DNA of 64,000 nt from Amarolinea aalborgensis (GCF_900491745.1 NZ_UETR01000015.1:25924-89923); one strand, 5' to 3'. Shown: positions 34,948-44,255, numbered from the stretch's first letter. The notes: a model not told the origin generated them from the letters alone. A program made the numbers and translations.

Positions 34948-35841
34948 TTACTTCAGCGTTTCTTTGAGCCAGTCCATGATTAGCTCTTCAATACCGTTTT
35001 GGCGACCCAACATGCGCGTGCCGTGCCCCTGGCCGTCGTAGACCTTGAGCGTGTGCTTGCCTAGCGCCAATTTGTCCAAAACGGCCGCGGCGTCGGCGCT
35101 TTCTTTGTCTTCCGAACTGGCAATCAGCAGCACGGGGCGCGGCCCGTAGGCTTGCAGCGGCCCTTCGGTCTTGATCCCTTCGAAGTCCAGGCCAGGCGAC
35201 AGCAAGACGAGGGTTTTGACGCCCGGCTGGCCGGATGCCAGGTTCAGGCTCAGGTTAGCGCCAATGCTGGCGCCGATGAAACCGATGGCCGCGCGGTTGA
35301 CTTCCGGCCGGTTCGTCAGCCAGGCATAGGCGGCCGCGGCGTCTTGCGTCATCTTGCTCCATTCGCGCTGGCCCTGGCTGCCGCCATGCCCGCGCAGATC
35401 AATGGTCAGCACACTGTAGCCGGCTGTCTGCAGCTGACGCGCCAGGGTGTCCCAATCGCCGCGCTGCCCGCCCACCATGTGCAGCATGGCGACGGCCGGG
35501 CTGCTCATCTTGGGGGAGACATAAAACGTGCCTGTCAGGGTCACGTTGTCTGCTGTGGTGATCTCCACCGGCTTGATTTCGCCAGCCGCAAAGGCCTGTA
35601 CGCCGCCCGTTGTTGACTGATCCTTGGTGGGTGAAACGCCGGCCAGGGGCGCGGGTTCGCTGGTCCCCGCCAATGTGGCGTCGCTGTTGACGCTGGGCAT
35701 GGAAACCGAACTGGTGGCCGACGCCTGCGCCGGCGGATTGGCGGCCGGGGTCGGCGTCTGGCCGCCTCCACAGGCTGCCAACGCCATCATCAGCAGCACG
35801 AGGAAGCCGGAGAGCATCCATGCTCGGGCTTTGGTTGTCAT
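34948..35841 (-). CDS. Alpha/beta-hydrolase lipoprotein
   Basis: This 297-residue protein has a lipoprotein signal peptide with lipobox LAAC (about residue 23) and a Pro/Ala/Ser-rich linker. The alpha/beta-hydrolase domain follows: nucleophile elbow 'GFIGASIGANL' (G-x-S-x-G), acid in 'IASSEDKESAD' and His in 'YDGQGHGTRML'. It resembles dienelactone hydrolase/serine aminopeptidase-like esterases. Substrate unknown; it acts at the outer face of the membrane. A longer open frame exists, but AGGAAAG precedes the ATG at 35841 and gives a proper signal peptide. Confidence 0.85.
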   Translation of the reverse strand: MTTKARAWMLSGFLVLLMMALAACGGGQTPTPAANPPAQASATSSVSMPSVNSDATLAGTSEPAPLAGVSPTKDQSTTGGVQAFAAGEIKPVEITTADNVTLTGTFYVSPKMSSPAVAMLHMVGGQRGDWDTLARQLQTAGYSVLTIDLRGHGGSQGQREWSKMTQDAAAAYAWLTNRPEVNRAAIGFIGASIGANLSLNLASGQPGVKTLVLLSPGLDFEGIKTEGPLQAYGPRPVLLIASSEDKESADAAAVLDKLALGKHTLKVYDGQGHGTRMLGRQNGIEELIMDWLKETLK

Positions 35842-35863
35842 CGTGTTCTTTCCTTTCCTGTCT

Positions 35864-36625
35864 TCATGTGCGTCGCGCAACCAAAATCATGCGCGGGCTG
35901 TCTGAGGTGTAGGTTTCCAGATCGTAGGAACCGTAGACCATTTCTAGTTCGTAGCCGCATAGTTCGAGCAGCAGTTCGGCTTCAGAGCGCCAGAGGAAGC
36001 GCAGGTTGAAGGGTACGAGCAGACGCCGCGTTTGCCCATCTGGAAACACTTCATCGTAAACGAAAATGGTCTCTTGAATCTGGTTCGCCAGGTCAATCTT
36101 GCGCACCAGCTGCTTGATGACCACGGCGCCAGACTGCGGATCGCGCCATTGGTTGTCAACCATCAGGCGGCCATCGGCTTCGATCAACGTGACAATGTCC
36201 GGGTTGAAGAGATCAAGAATGAGCGGACTGCCGGGGCGCAGGAACGCATGCCAGCAGCGCAAGGCCTGGCGTTGATCTTCTTGGGTTTCCAGGTGCATGA
36301 AGCTGTTGACCTGGATGAAGCCCATGCCGAAACGCTGTTCCAGGTGCACGGTGCGCATGTCAGCCTGCACCAGGTTCACGCGGTCGCTCAGGCGCGCGGC
36401 GGCCAGCCGCTTGCGCGCAATATCGAGCATGTTGGCAGAGGTATCAACGCCGGTCAGCCGAAAGCCGGCCTGCGCCAGCGGCACGGTCACGCGACCGTTG
36501 CCGCAGCCAAGTTCGAGGAGCGGCCCATCCACGTGCTCCGCGTAATAACGCAAGAGCGGCATATCATCGGCAAAGGCGCCGAATTCGGTATCGTAGTAAT
36601 GGGCAAAGCGGTCGTAGTCAATCAT
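35864..36625 (-). CDS. Class I SAM-dependent methyltransferase
   Basis: This 253-residue Rossmann-fold methyltransferase has motif I 'LLELGCGNGRVTVPLAQAG', the post-I acidic 'VDTSANMLDIA', 'VNLVQADMR' and 'LILDLFNPD'. Substrate cannot be inferred. It ends 22 bp before the start of the hydrolase lipoprotein on the same strand, so co-transcription is likely. Confidence 0.85.
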   Translation of the reverse strand: MIDYDRFAHYYDTEFGAFADDMPLLRYYAEHVDGPLLELGCGNGRVTVPLAQAGFRLTGVDTSANMLDIARKRLAAARLSDRVNLVQADMRTVHLEQRFGMGFIQVNSFMHLETQEDQRQALRCWHAFLRPGSPLILDLFNPDIVTLIEADGRLMVDNQWRDPQSGAVVIKQLVRKIDLANQIQETIFVYDEVFPDGQTRRLLVPFNLRFLWRSEAELLLELCGYELEMVYGSYDLETYTSDSPRMILVARRT

Positions 36626-36754
36626 GCCTGCGCTGATTCTCCTTCGCAGGCCATTATAACATTGCCCTACTTAACACGCCAACTCGCTCGCCATCTGGGT
36701 GCATTTCAGTTTGGGGGTGGGCCCGACGTCGAGCGATTGAGGCTTCGTCGTGAG

Positions 36755-36862
36755 CGGCTCGACCGAGCGTTCGACAGGCTCACCGCACGGTTCGACAGGC
36801 TCACCGCACGGTTCGACAAGGCTCACCGCACGGGGCCTGAGCTTGTCGAAGACCGCTGCAAC
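36755..36862. repeat. Tandem TTCGACAGGCTCA-type dispersed repeat
   Basis: Units of the form GGTTCGACAGGCTCACCGCA are repeated three to four times and followed by the inverse CCTGAGCTTGTCGAAG. The same motif (CCTTCGACAGACTCAGGG) occurs inside the NACHT-FGE gene at 61938-61955. The surrounding stretch 36626-37241 has no convincing gene. Confidence 0.75.
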
Positions 36863-37034
36863 CACCTCCAAGCCCAACCGAAGCCGGCTACGCAGCGGAA
36901 CTGAAATGCGCCCGCCACGAAATACAAACCCTCGCGCGCCGTCAGGCCCGATGGAGCCTTCCACCTTAGCCCGATCCGTTCACGGTCGGGCGGCGTTGGT
37001 TGCGCGCACGCTATCGGGCCAACGCCGCCGCCGG

Positions 37035-37085
37035 GCCAAAGGCCATCCGGCTAGAGGTGCAAGCCCTCTGGGGCTACGTCCCGAA
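37035..37085. repeat. Dispersed palindromic repeat (copy 1)
   Basis: ATCCGGCTAGAGGTGCAAGC followed by CCTCTGGGGCT matches, inverted and with few differences, the sequence at 62572-62610. Both copies are intergenic, which suggests a REP-like family. Confidence 0.55.
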
Positions 37086-37241
37086 ATTGAAATGCCCCCC
37101 GCCATCTGCCATACTCCCCGCTGAAAGCCGCAACTTGGCGCGCCGCCGTGCGTACTATGGTTTGAATGGGCAGCGAGTCGGCATGATCTCTGCCGTGCGG
37201 CCTGTAGAAATCGAGAGAGTCTGAAAGGAGATAGGCTTTTT

Positions 37242-37436
37242 ATGCAAGGCAAACGATTGTATCGCGCGCGCAAGGAGCGTATGATTGCAGGAGTCTGCGG
37301 CGGCCTGGCGCAGTACCTGGGCGTTGACCCTTCCCTGGTGCGGCTGGTATTTTTGCTGCTTGGCTTGACGGTCGGCGGCGGCTTCCTGGCCTACCTGGTG
37401 TGCTGGATTGTCATCCCCGAAGAGCCGGAAGCGTAG
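37242..37436 (+). CDS. PspC-domain membrane protein
   Basis: This 64-residue protein consists of one PspC domain: 'KRLYRARKERMIAGVCGGLAQYLGVDPSLVRLVFLLLGLTVGGGFLAYLVCWIVIPEE'. PspC-type proteins sit in the membrane and in enterobacteria take part in the phage-shock response; stand-alone short forms are widespread. AAAGGAG precedes the ATG, and a terminator follows at 37471. The coiled-coil gene at 5686 could be a PspA-like relative but is not linked. Confidence 0.9.
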   Translation: MQGKRLYRARKERMIAGVCGGLAQYLGVDPSLVRLVFLLLGLTVGGGFLAYLVCWIVIPEEPEA

Positions 37437-37470
37437 CCTCGTTCGGCCGCCGCTTCAATTTCCCGTCGCA

Positions 37471-37504
37471 ACAACTGCCGGATCGAATCCGGCGGTTGTT
37501 TTTT
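37471..37504 (+). terminator. Intrinsic terminator after the PspC gene
   Basis: AACTGCCGGAT pairs with ATCCGGCGGTT (one mismatch) around a short loop and is followed by six T residues. It lies about 35 bp past the PspC stop. Confidence 0.85.
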
Positions 37505-37534
37505 ATGGCAAGATCTCCCATGCGGGAAGTGTGC

Positions 37535-37563
37535 TTTTCGATTGCGCCTGCTTATGCTATACT
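37535..37563 (+). promoter_or_regulatory. Probable lgt promoter
   Basis: A consensus-like TATACT -10 lies at 37558-37563, 42 bp before the lgt start. The -35 at the correct distance (TTTTCG) is weak. Confidence 0.45.
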
Positions 37564-37605
37564 TGGCGCCGTACAGTTTACCTAAACACGCGGAGGAATG
37601 TTGGC

Positions 37606-38541
37606 ATGGATCCTACTGCTTTGCGCATTGGACCTATCACTATCTACTGGTATGGTTTACTGATCGTGACCGGGGCCGTCCTGGCGGCCTTTTTGGCCGC
37701 CGCCGAAGCCCGGCGCCGCGGTGAAGACCCAGAGCATGTCTGGAACCTGCTCACCTGGTGTCTGCTGCTCGGCATCATCGGCGCACGGCTCTATCATGTC
37801 TTCTCATCGCCGGCCGGCGGCTTCACGGGCTGGGATTACTACCGCAAGAACCCGATTGAAATCATCGCCTTCTGGAAGGGCGGTTTTCGCGGCCTCGGCA
37901 TCTATGGCGCCATCGCCGGCGGCGTTGTGGCGATTTTTCTGTATGCGCGCGTCGCCAAGCTCAATTTCTGGCGCTGGAGCGACATCGTAGCCCCTGGCAT
38001 GCTGCTGGCGCAGGCCATCGGCCGCTGGGGCAACTACATCAACCAGGAACTCTATGGCCCTCCCACGACCCTCCCATGGGGCATCACCATTGACGGCCTT
38101 CACCGCTTTGGCCCCTACATTGATCTCAACCAGTATCCGCTAGAAACCAAGTTCCATCCGACTTTCTTGTATGAGTCGCTCTGGAACCTGCTCGGTTTCC
38201 TTCTGCTGATCTGGCTGGGCCGGCGCTTTGCCAATCGCCTGCGCGACGGCGACATTGTCGCTGCCTATCTGCTGACCTATTCGGTTGGGCGTCTGTGGGT
38301 CGAAATCTTCCGGCCAGATGCCTGGGCCATTGCTGCCATTCCCACCGCGCAGATTATTGCCCTGGTCTTGATGGCCGCGTCGCTAGCGTTTCTGTTCATC
38401 CGTCATCGCGACTGGCAGCCGCCGGAGACATGGATCACGCGCAAAACGGCCGCGGCCGCCGCGCTGCCTGCCGCGGGCCTGGATGATGTCAGTCCGCCGC
38501 CAGCGTCTGATGAGGTCAACACCGCGGCGGCTGAAGGCTGA
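37606..38541 (+). CDS. lgt: Prolipoprotein diacylglyceryl transferase
   Basis: This 311-residue polytopic membrane protein carries the Lgt signature 'AQAIGRWGNYINQELYG' near residue 145, the N-terminal 'IYWYGLLIVTGA' and 'GARLYHVF', and 'HPTFLYESLWNLLGF'. It transfers diacylglycerol to the lipobox Cys of prolipoproteins such as the hydrolase at 34948. The true start is the ATG at 37606 (GGAGGAA upstream); the longer open frame is spurious. A disordered Ala-rich C-terminal tail of ~45 residues is an extension. Confidence 0.95.
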   Translation: MDPTALRIGPITIYWYGLLIVTGAVLAAFLAAAEARRRGEDPEHVWNLLTWCLLLGIIGARLYHVFSSPAGGFTGWDYYRKNPIEIIAFWKGGFRGLGIYGAIAGGVVAIFLYARVAKLNFWRWSDIVAPGMLLAQAIGRWGNYINQELYGPPTTLPWGITIDGLHRFGPYIDLNQYPLETKFHPTFLYESLWNLLGFLLLIWLGRRFANRLRDGDIVAAYLLTYSVGRLWVEIFRPDAWAIAAIPTAQIIALVLMAASLAFLFIRHRDWQPPETWITRKTAAAAALPAAGLDDVSPPPASDEVNTAAAEG

Positions 38542-38629
38542 GCGGTTGCCCCGAACCCACACAAGCCAGTCAGGCGTTGATGGCTGCGGCTGACAGCCTG
38601 CCAGCGCCGGTGGGCATGGAGGTGAAAAC

Positions 38630-40129
38630 ATGAGCGGACAACGTCGTTTGTGGCGCCTGGCGCTGATGGCGGCGTTCCTATGCCTCCACACCGGCGCCGC
38701 GGCCGCGTTGCCGCCGACCGAAACCGACGCGCGGCGTCAGCCAATCGTTGGGCAGATTCTGTGGCCGGCCAACGGCGTTGGAGTTTGCGTGAGCGCGGGT
38801 TCCCAGAACGCGCATAACCTGGTGAGCGATGGGCTGCAAGGCGCTATCGTGGTGTGGAGCGATGCGCGGCCAACGGCCAACGGCGCGGATATCTATGCAC
38901 AGCGCCTGAGCGCCGGCGGCATGCCGCTGTGGGCTGTCAACGGCGTTGGGGTCATCACCGCGGACAACGACCAATCCGAGCCAAAGGCGATCAGCGACGG
39001 CGCCGGGGGCGCGCTGCTGGCGTGGAATGATCTGCGCGGCGGCCGCAGCGCCATTTATGCCCAGCGGCTGGATGCTTCGGGCCAAGCGCTGTGGGCAGCC
39101 CAGGGCGTCAGCGTCACAACGGGCGCGGCCGACCACCTCATTAGCCAACTCTTGCCTGATGGCAGCGGCGGCGGGTTCGTGATCTGGGAGGAGAATACGG
39201 ACCAGGACCGTTTCGACACCAACCTTTTCGCACAGCGCATCAGCGCCGAAGGCGCGCGGCTGTGGACGGCCCCCGCTGCGATCACTCTCGCCGCGGGTGA
39301 ACAGTTCGACCCGGTCGCGGTGCGCGACGATAATGGCGGGTTCATTGTGGTGTGGGCCGACCTGCGCGCGGCCTCCGACCAGAATCTCTACGCGCAGCGC
39401 ATCTCAGGCAGCGGGTTGGCGCTGTGGGCGACGGATGGCATACCCGTTAGCAGCAGCGCAGCCTTGCCGCGACTGGGGGACATCGCACGCGACGATCAGG
39501 GCGGCGTGTTCGTGGCCTGGCATGACTATCGCAGCCCAGGGGGCCAGGCGGACGCCTACTTGATGCGCTTGACCGCCAGCGGTGATCGGGCCTGGTCGGA
39601 CGATTTGCCTGTGATGGCCGCCGCAGACCTGGCAGAAATGCCAACCGCCTTGATCGCTGACGGCGGCGGCGGCGCGATCATGCTGGCCGACGTCTCGGAT
39701 ACGAGCGAGACGCCGAACACAGATGTGATGGCGCAGCGCATTGACGCCGGCGGCGCCCTTGTCTGGGGGCCGCAGCCGGTCAATGTGACGCCGTGGGCCG
39801 CGCAGCAGACTGCGGCCGTGGCCGTACCGGACGGCAGCGGCGGCGCGTATCTGGCCTGGATGGACGGCTTTTCCGATCCACTGGGCTTTGACCTGGTCGC
39901 ACAGCACCTCGACAGCGCAGGCGCGGCGCTGTGGCCGGGGCATGGCGTTGTGGTGGTTGCCTCGCCCGGCGTGCAGAATCATCCGCAGGTGCTGAGCGAC
40001 GGCGGCCGCGGACTGATCATCGCCTGGCAAGATTTCCGCAACGACCCTGACATTCCCGACCTGTATGCGCAGCGCATCAGTGAAGTCAATCAACTTATTT
40101 TCCCATTGGCGCGTAAGAACAGCCGCTGA
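38630..40129 (+). CDS. Secreted repeat protein, probable beta-propeller
   Basis: This 499-residue protein has a signal peptide (to about residue 26) and seven to eight repeats of ~55 residues. The recurrent pattern is 'GG..V.W.D.R.....DIYAQRL...G..LW...GV'. Such repeats are seen in large secreted proteins of environmental bacteria and probably fold as a beta-propeller. No catalytic motif is visible, and I do not recognise a specific family. The C-terminus ends '..NQLIFPLARKNSR', with no sorting signal that I can identify. Confidence 0.75.
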   Translation: MSGQRRLWRLALMAAFLCLHTGAAAALPPTETDARRQPIVGQILWPANGVGVCVSAGSQNAHNLVSDGLQGAIVVWSDARPTANGADIYAQRLSAGGMPLWAVNGVGVITADNDQSEPKAISDGAGGALLAWNDLRGGRSAIYAQRLDASGQALWAAQGVSVTTGAADHLISQLLPDGSGGGFVIWEENTDQDRFDTNLFAQRISAEGARLWTAPAAITLAAGEQFDPVAVRDDNGGFIVVWADLRAASDQNLYAQRISGSGLALWATDGIPVSSSAALPRLGDIARDDQGGVFVAWHDYRSPGGQADAYLMRLTASGDRAWSDDLPVMAAADLAEMPTALIADGGGGAIMLADVSDTSETPNTDVMAQRIDAGGALVWGPQPVNVTPWAAQQTAAVAVPDGSGGAYLAWMDGFSDPLGFDLVAQHLDSAGAALWPGHGVVVVASPGVQNHPQVLSDGGRGLIIAWQDFRNDPDIPDLYAQRISEVNQLIFPLARKNSR

Positions 40130-40188
40130 CATGACTTCCGGTTCTTCAACACTTCGGAAGCCTGAAACTTTTCGAGGAGGGATGATCT

Positions 40189-40659
40189 ATGAGAATTGCG
40201 ATTGGCAGCGATGAACGAACCCACTTGACCGATTTTGTGGTGCATACCCTGCAGAAGCAGGAGCATGAGGTTTTCTTGTTTGGCCCCCTGGCCGAAAATG
40301 ACCCCGACAGCGACTGGCCGCTGGTGAGCAGCCATGTGGCAGAAGCCGTGGCTGGGGGACAAGCCGATCAAGGCATTGTCTTTTGTTGGACTGGCACCGG
40401 CGCCTGCATGGCCGCCAACAAGGTGCCTGGAGTGCGCGCGGCGCTGGTGCATGACGCGGAGACGGCGCGCGGCGCGCGCATCTGGAATCACGCCAATGTG
40501 CTGGCATTGAGCCTGCGTCTGACGCCGGTGGGTGTGGCGAAGGAGATTTTGGATGCCTGGTTTGCGACCTCAACCGCCGAAGGCGAGGCGCAGAGTGAAT
40601 GGAACCTGGCGCAGATCGCGCACCTGGCCGCGATTGAAAATCGCTATCGCGGGGACTGA
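40189..40659 (+). CDS. RpiB/LacA/LacB-family sugar-phosphate isomerase
   Basis: This 156-residue protein starts 'MRIAIGSDERTHLTDFVVHTLQKQEHEV' and contains 'VAEAVAGGQADQGIVFCWTGTGACMAANKVPGVRAALVHD' and 'NHANVLALSLR', as in ribose-5-phosphate isomerase B. The usual Cys of RpiB appears to be present before the 'TGTGACMAANK' loop (IVFCWTGTG). It could be a true RpiB or a relative with another sugar-phosphate substrate. GGAGGG precedes the ATG. Confidence 0.8.
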   Translation: MRIAIGSDERTHLTDFVVHTLQKQEHEVFLFGPLAENDPDSDWPLVSSHVAEAVAGGQADQGIVFCWTGTGACMAANKVPGVRAALVHDAETARGARIWNHANVLALSLRLTPVGVAKEILDAWFATSTAEGEAQSEWNLAQIAHLAAIENRYRGD

Positions 40660-40664
40660 CATTG

Positions 40665-40702
40665 AAAAAGACATCGGGTTTCACGCAGAAACCCGATGTC
40701 TC
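40665..40702 (-). terminator. Terminator of the acyl-CoA carboxylase operon
   Basis: On the minus strand AGACATCGGGTTT pairs perfectly with AAACCCGATGTCT and is followed by TTTTTC, right after the stop of the biotin carrier gene. It is the likely 3' end of the minus-strand cluster. Confidence 0.8.
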
Positions 40703-40708
40703 ACAAGC

Positions 40709-41206
40709 CTACTCGATCTCGACCAGCACTTCGTTCAGGGAAACACCCTGGCCGGCCCCGACATTGATCTTGCGCACCACGCCCGTGCGCGGCGCCCTGA
40801 TTTCATTCTCCATCTTCATGGCTTCCAACACCACGACCGGCTGCCCCGGTTCAACCTCATCGCCTACCTTCACGAGAATGCGGGTGATAACGCCGGGGAT
40901 GGGCGCCTTGATGCGCCCTTCACGACCGGCTGGATGCGCAGCCGCGGATTCCATGTCCACGACAGTCAAGTCGCCGTAGCGCCGGCCGTAGCCCTCGATC
41001 CATTGCAGATCACGGTCTAGCACGATTTCATACGACCGATTGCCCACCAGGATCCAGTCCAGACTCTCCGGGTCGCTCAGGCTCTGCACCATCACCGGCA
41101 TGGTCTGCCCATCCACGGTGACGCGCAGGTCTGTGTCGGATTGGGGGACGGCCTCCACCTGGATTTCGTAGGTGCGCGCGCCGATGGTAACGCCAATCTT
41201 GTTCAT
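40709..41206 (-). CDS. Biotin carboxyl carrier protein of an acyl-CoA carboxylase
   Basis: This 165-residue protein has a beta-rich N-terminal half and a C-terminal biotinyl domain with the biotin-acceptor motif 'VVLEAMKMENEIRAP'. 'IKAPIPGVITRILVKVGDEVEPGQPV' is the usual preceding hairpin. It carries CO2 between the carboxylase and carboxyltransferase encoded just upstream (41218-44255). It is the last gene of the minus-strand cluster and is separated from the carboxylase by 11 bp. Confidence 0.92.
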   Translation of the reverse strand: MNKIGVTIGARTYEIQVEAVPQSDTDLRVTVDGQTMPVMVQSLSDPESLDWILVGNRSYEIVLDRDLQWIEGYGRRYGDLTVVDMESAAAHPAGREGRIKAPIPGVITRILVKVGDEVEPGQPVVVLEAMKMENEIRAPRTGVVRKINVGAGQGVSLNEVLVEIE

Positions 41207-41217
41207 TCGTCTCTCTC

Positions 41218-42696
41218 CTAACTCGGCAGTCGGCGGCTGTTGCGATGCCAGCCATCCTGGAAACGGCCTGGCGTCACCGGGCGGGGGCGCTGGTTGCGGC
41301 TGATGAAGGCCACCGCCGCCGCCACCGCCATGTCGCGCAGTTCAATTTCGGGTTCGCCCTCCAACAAGGGGCGATCCAGAAAATCCACGGTGTAATTCCC
41401 GGCCAGGAAGTCGGGGTCGGTCAGGATGCGCTGATGATAGGGCAGGGTGGTGCGCACCCCGCGAATGGCGAATTCTTCCAACGCGCGCCGCATGCGATTG
41501 ATACACTCGACACGCGTTTCGCCCCACACAATGAGCTTGGCCAGGATGGGGTCGTAGCGCACCGGTACGCTGCAGCCGTTGTAGGCGTAGGTGTCGACGC
41601 GTACATTGGGGCCGCCCGGCAGGCGGAACCGGTCCAGTTTGCCGGGGCTAGGCAGGAAATTGTTCCACGGATCTTCGGCATTGATGCGACACTCCAACGC
41701 CCAACCTCGGAACTGAATCTCTTCCTGGCGAAACGCCAACGGTTCGCCTGCGGCGATGCGAATCTGTTCGCGCACCAGGTCAACCTGCGTCACCTTTTCG
41801 GTCACCGGATGCTCAACCTGGATCCGCGCTTTCATCTCGGCAAAGTAGAAGTTGCCTTCCATGTCCATGATGAACTCGACTGTGCCGGCGTTGCAGTAGT
41901 TGAACAGGCGCGCAATGTCAAGCCCCATTTGCCACACGTGTGCACGCTGTTCCGGCGTCAGATTGGGCGACGGCGACTCCACAACCAGCTTCTGGCTGTG
42001 GCGCATAATCGAACCGTCGCGCTCACCCAGGTGGATGAGATGGCCGTATTGGTCGCCCAAGATCTGCACTTCTACATGCCTGGCTGGCATGATGGCCTTT
42101 TCCAGGTAGACATGCTCATCCCCAAAAACGGTGCGCGCTTCAGCCTGCGCCTGACGCACCGCACGCTCCAGCTTGGAGGGCTCTGTCACCAGGCGCGTGC
42201 CGCGGCCGCGCCCCCCGCGACAAGCCTTGATCACCAGTGGGTAGCCGATTTGTTCGGCCAGCGCCTGCACGCCGTCCATTTCACCCTGGCAGAATGCTTC
42301 CGGTATGTAGTGCGGCACCGGAAAGCCCGCCGCCGCCACGCGCTCGCGCGCGCCCAGGTTGTCGCGCAGCGCGCTGACGACGGAGCTGGGCGGCCCGATG
42401 AAGACAACGTTGGCGGCTTCGCACGCTTTGACGAAGTCCGGGTCCTCCGCCAAGAATCCATAGCCGGGATGGATGGCATCGGCGCCCGTCTCTTTCGCTG
42501 CCTGCAGCACCACCTGGTGATCCATGTAGCCCAGGCTGGAATCGAGGCGCACGACCTCGTCAGCAAAACGCACGTGCAGCGAGCCTTGGTCCGATGGCTC
42601 GAACAGCCCCACGGTTTGAATTCCCAGGTCTCGACAGGCTCGAATGATGCGCACAGCAATCTCGCCGCGGTTGGCGATGAGAACTTTTCTAAACAT
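41218..42696 (-). CDS. accC: Biotin carboxylase subunit of acyl-CoA carboxylase
   Basis: This 492-residue ATP-grasp enzyme starts 'MFRKVLIANRGEIAVRIIRACRDLGI' and shows 'IHPGYGFLAEDPDF', the glycine-rich loop (here KACRGGRGRG) and 'QVEHPVTEKVTQVDLVREQIRIAAGE'. Two details differ from textbook AccC: the loop reads GGRGRG rather than GGGGRG, and the metal-site segment reads EMKARIQVEH rather than EMNTRLQVEH. These may affect activity or reflect a divergent subfamily. The ATG at 42696 follows GAGGGG. It works with the adjacent carrier and transferase subunits. Confidence 0.92.
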   Translation of the reverse strand: MFRKVLIANRGEIAVRIIRACRDLGIQTVGLFEPSDQGSLHVRFADEVVRLDSSLGYMDHQVVLQAAKETGADAIHPGYGFLAEDPDFVKACEAANVVFIGPPSSVVSALRDNLGARERVAAAGFPVPHYIPEAFCQGEMDGVQALAEQIGYPLVIKACRGGRGRGTRLVTEPSKLERAVRQAQAEARTVFGDEHVYLEKAIMPARHVEVQILGDQYGHLIHLGERDGSIMRHSQKLVVESPSPNLTPEQRAHVWQMGLDIARLFNYCNAGTVEFIMDMEGNFYFAEMKARIQVEHPVTEKVTQVDLVREQIRIAAGEPLAFRQEEIQFRGWALECRINAEDPWNNFLPSPGKLDRFRLPGGPNVRVDTYAYNGCSVPVRYDPILAKLIVWGETRVECINRMRRALEEFAIRGVRTTLPYHQRILTDPDFLAGNYTVDFLDRPLLEGEPEIELRDMAVAAAVAFISRNQRPRPVTPGRFQDGWHRNSRRLPS

Positions 42697-42719
42697 ATAC
42701 ACCCCTCTCGTTTGGTGGA

Positions 42720-44255
42720 CTACATGGGCGAGACGCCGTGCTTCTTCGGCACGTGGCGTTCCTGCTTGGACAGCGTCACTTCCAGGGTGCGAATGAGCGC
42801 GCGGCGCGTATCGCGCGGTTCGATCACATCATCAATCAGGCCGCGCGCCGCCGCCACGTAGGGGTTATTGAACTTCTCTTCGTACATGGCAACCAGCTCC
42901 TGGCGCTTGGCCTCTGGGTCGGGCGCCTCCTGCACCTGTTTGCGGAAGAGAATGTTGACCGCGCCGTCCGCGCCCATCACCGCGATCTCAGCGTTGGGCC
43001 AGGCGAAGAGATAGTCGCCGCGCAAGCCTTTGCTTGACATAACACAATAGGCGCCGCCGTAGCTCTTGCGCAGGATGATCATCAGTTTGGGCACGGTGGC
43101 TTCGCTGTACGCGTAGATCATGCGCGCGCCGTTGCGGATGATGCCGCCGTACTCCTGGTTGGTGCCGGGCAGGAAACCAGGCACATCTTGCAGGGTGATG
43201 ATAGGGATGTTGTACGCGTCGCATAAGCGAATGAAGCGCGAGGCCTTGAGCGAAGCCTTGATGTCAATGCACCCGGCCAATACCATCGGTTGGTTGGCGA
43301 CAATGCCAACCACGTAGCCGTTGAGCCGGGCAAAGCCGATCACCATATTTTGCGCCCACAGCTCATGGATTTCGGTAAACCGGCCATCGTCAACCACGCT
43401 GGTGATCACCTGCCGCACGTCGTAAGGCTTGTGCGGATCCGTTGGTACAAGCTGCTCCAGTTCGGGGCAGCGCCGATTGGGGTCATCCACCGGCGGCACG
43501 TAGGGCGGGTCATTTTGACTGTTCGACGGCAGGTAGGAGAGCAGGTTGCGCACCTGGGCCAGGCACTGCTGATCGTCCTGAGCCAGGAAATGGCTGACGC
43601 CGCTCTCCTGGCTATGAATCAGACCGCCGCCCAGCTCATCCAGGCTGACTTCTTCATTCATCACCGCCTTCACCACCTCTGGGCCGGTGATGAACATGTA
43701 GCTGTTGTCGGTCATAAAGATGAAGTCGGTCAGCGCGGGTGAATAAACAGCGCCGCCTGCGCACGGCCCCATGATGACCGAAATCTGCGGGATGACGCCA
43801 GAAGCCTCGCAGTTGGCGTCGAAGATGCGGGCATAGCCGCCGAGACTGTCCACGCCTTCCTGGATGCGCGCGCCGCCGGAGTCGTTGATGGCGATGAAGG
43901 GGCAGCCGTCACGCAGGGCCATGCGCATCGCCTTGACGATCTTGTTGGCGTGCATTTCGCCCAGGGAGCCGCCCATGACGCCGGCATTTTGCGACGCCAC
44001 GTAGACGTGCCGGCCGTTGACCTGACCAAAACCGGTGATGACGCCGTCGCCATAACGCGAGGCCCGGCCGTCCAGGTAGGTTTCGGATCGCGGCAGCACC
44101 AACGTGTCAATTTCGGTGAAAGTGTCGGGGTCAAAAAGCAGCTCGATGCGTTCCCGCGCGGTCAAGCGCCCTTTCTTGTGCTGGGTTTCGGCTTCTTTGG
44201 CTGTACCCGCGGCAATGGCCTTGCGGTCGCGTAGTTTTTTGATATATGATTCCAT
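42720..44255 (-). CDS. Acyl-CoA carboxylase, carboxyltransferase subunit (PccB-like)
   Basis: This is a 511-residue carboxyltransferase of the propionyl/acetyl-CoA type. It has 'KGRLTARERIELLFDPDTFTEID', oxyanion loops 'NDSGGARIQEGVDSLGGY' and 'ITLQDVPGFLPGTNQEYGGIIRNGARMIYAYSEATVPKLMIILRKSYGGAYCVM', and 'ISVIMGPCAGGAVYSPALTDF'. It moves the carboxyl group to acetyl- or propionyl-CoA, giving malonyl- or methylmalonyl-CoA. Its linkage to a PfaA-like synthase suggests that it supplies the extender unit. Acceptor choice cannot be read with certainty. Confidence 0.93.
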   Translation of the reverse strand: MESYIKKLRDRKAIAAGTAKEAETQHKKGRLTARERIELLFDPDTFTEIDTLVLPRSETYLDGRASRYGDGVITGFGQVNGRHVYVASQNAGVMGGSLGEMHANKIVKAMRMALRDGCPFIAINDSGGARIQEGVDSLGGYARIFDANCEASGVIPQISVIMGPCAGGAVYSPALTDFIFMTDNSYMFITGPEVVKAVMNEEVSLDELGGGLIHSQESGVSHFLAQDDQQCLAQVRNLLSYLPSNSQNDPPYVPPVDDPNRRCPELEQLVPTDPHKPYDVRQVITSVVDDGRFTEIHELWAQNMVIGFARLNGYVVGIVANQPMVLAGCIDIKASLKASRFIRLCDAYNIPIITLQDVPGFLPGTNQEYGGIIRNGARMIYAYSEATVPKLMIILRKSYGGAYCVMSSKGLRGDYLFAWPNAEIAVMGADGAVNILFRKQVQEAPDPEAKRQELVAMYEEKFNNPYVAAARGLIDDVIEPRDTRRALIRTLEVTLSKQERHVPKKHGVSPM

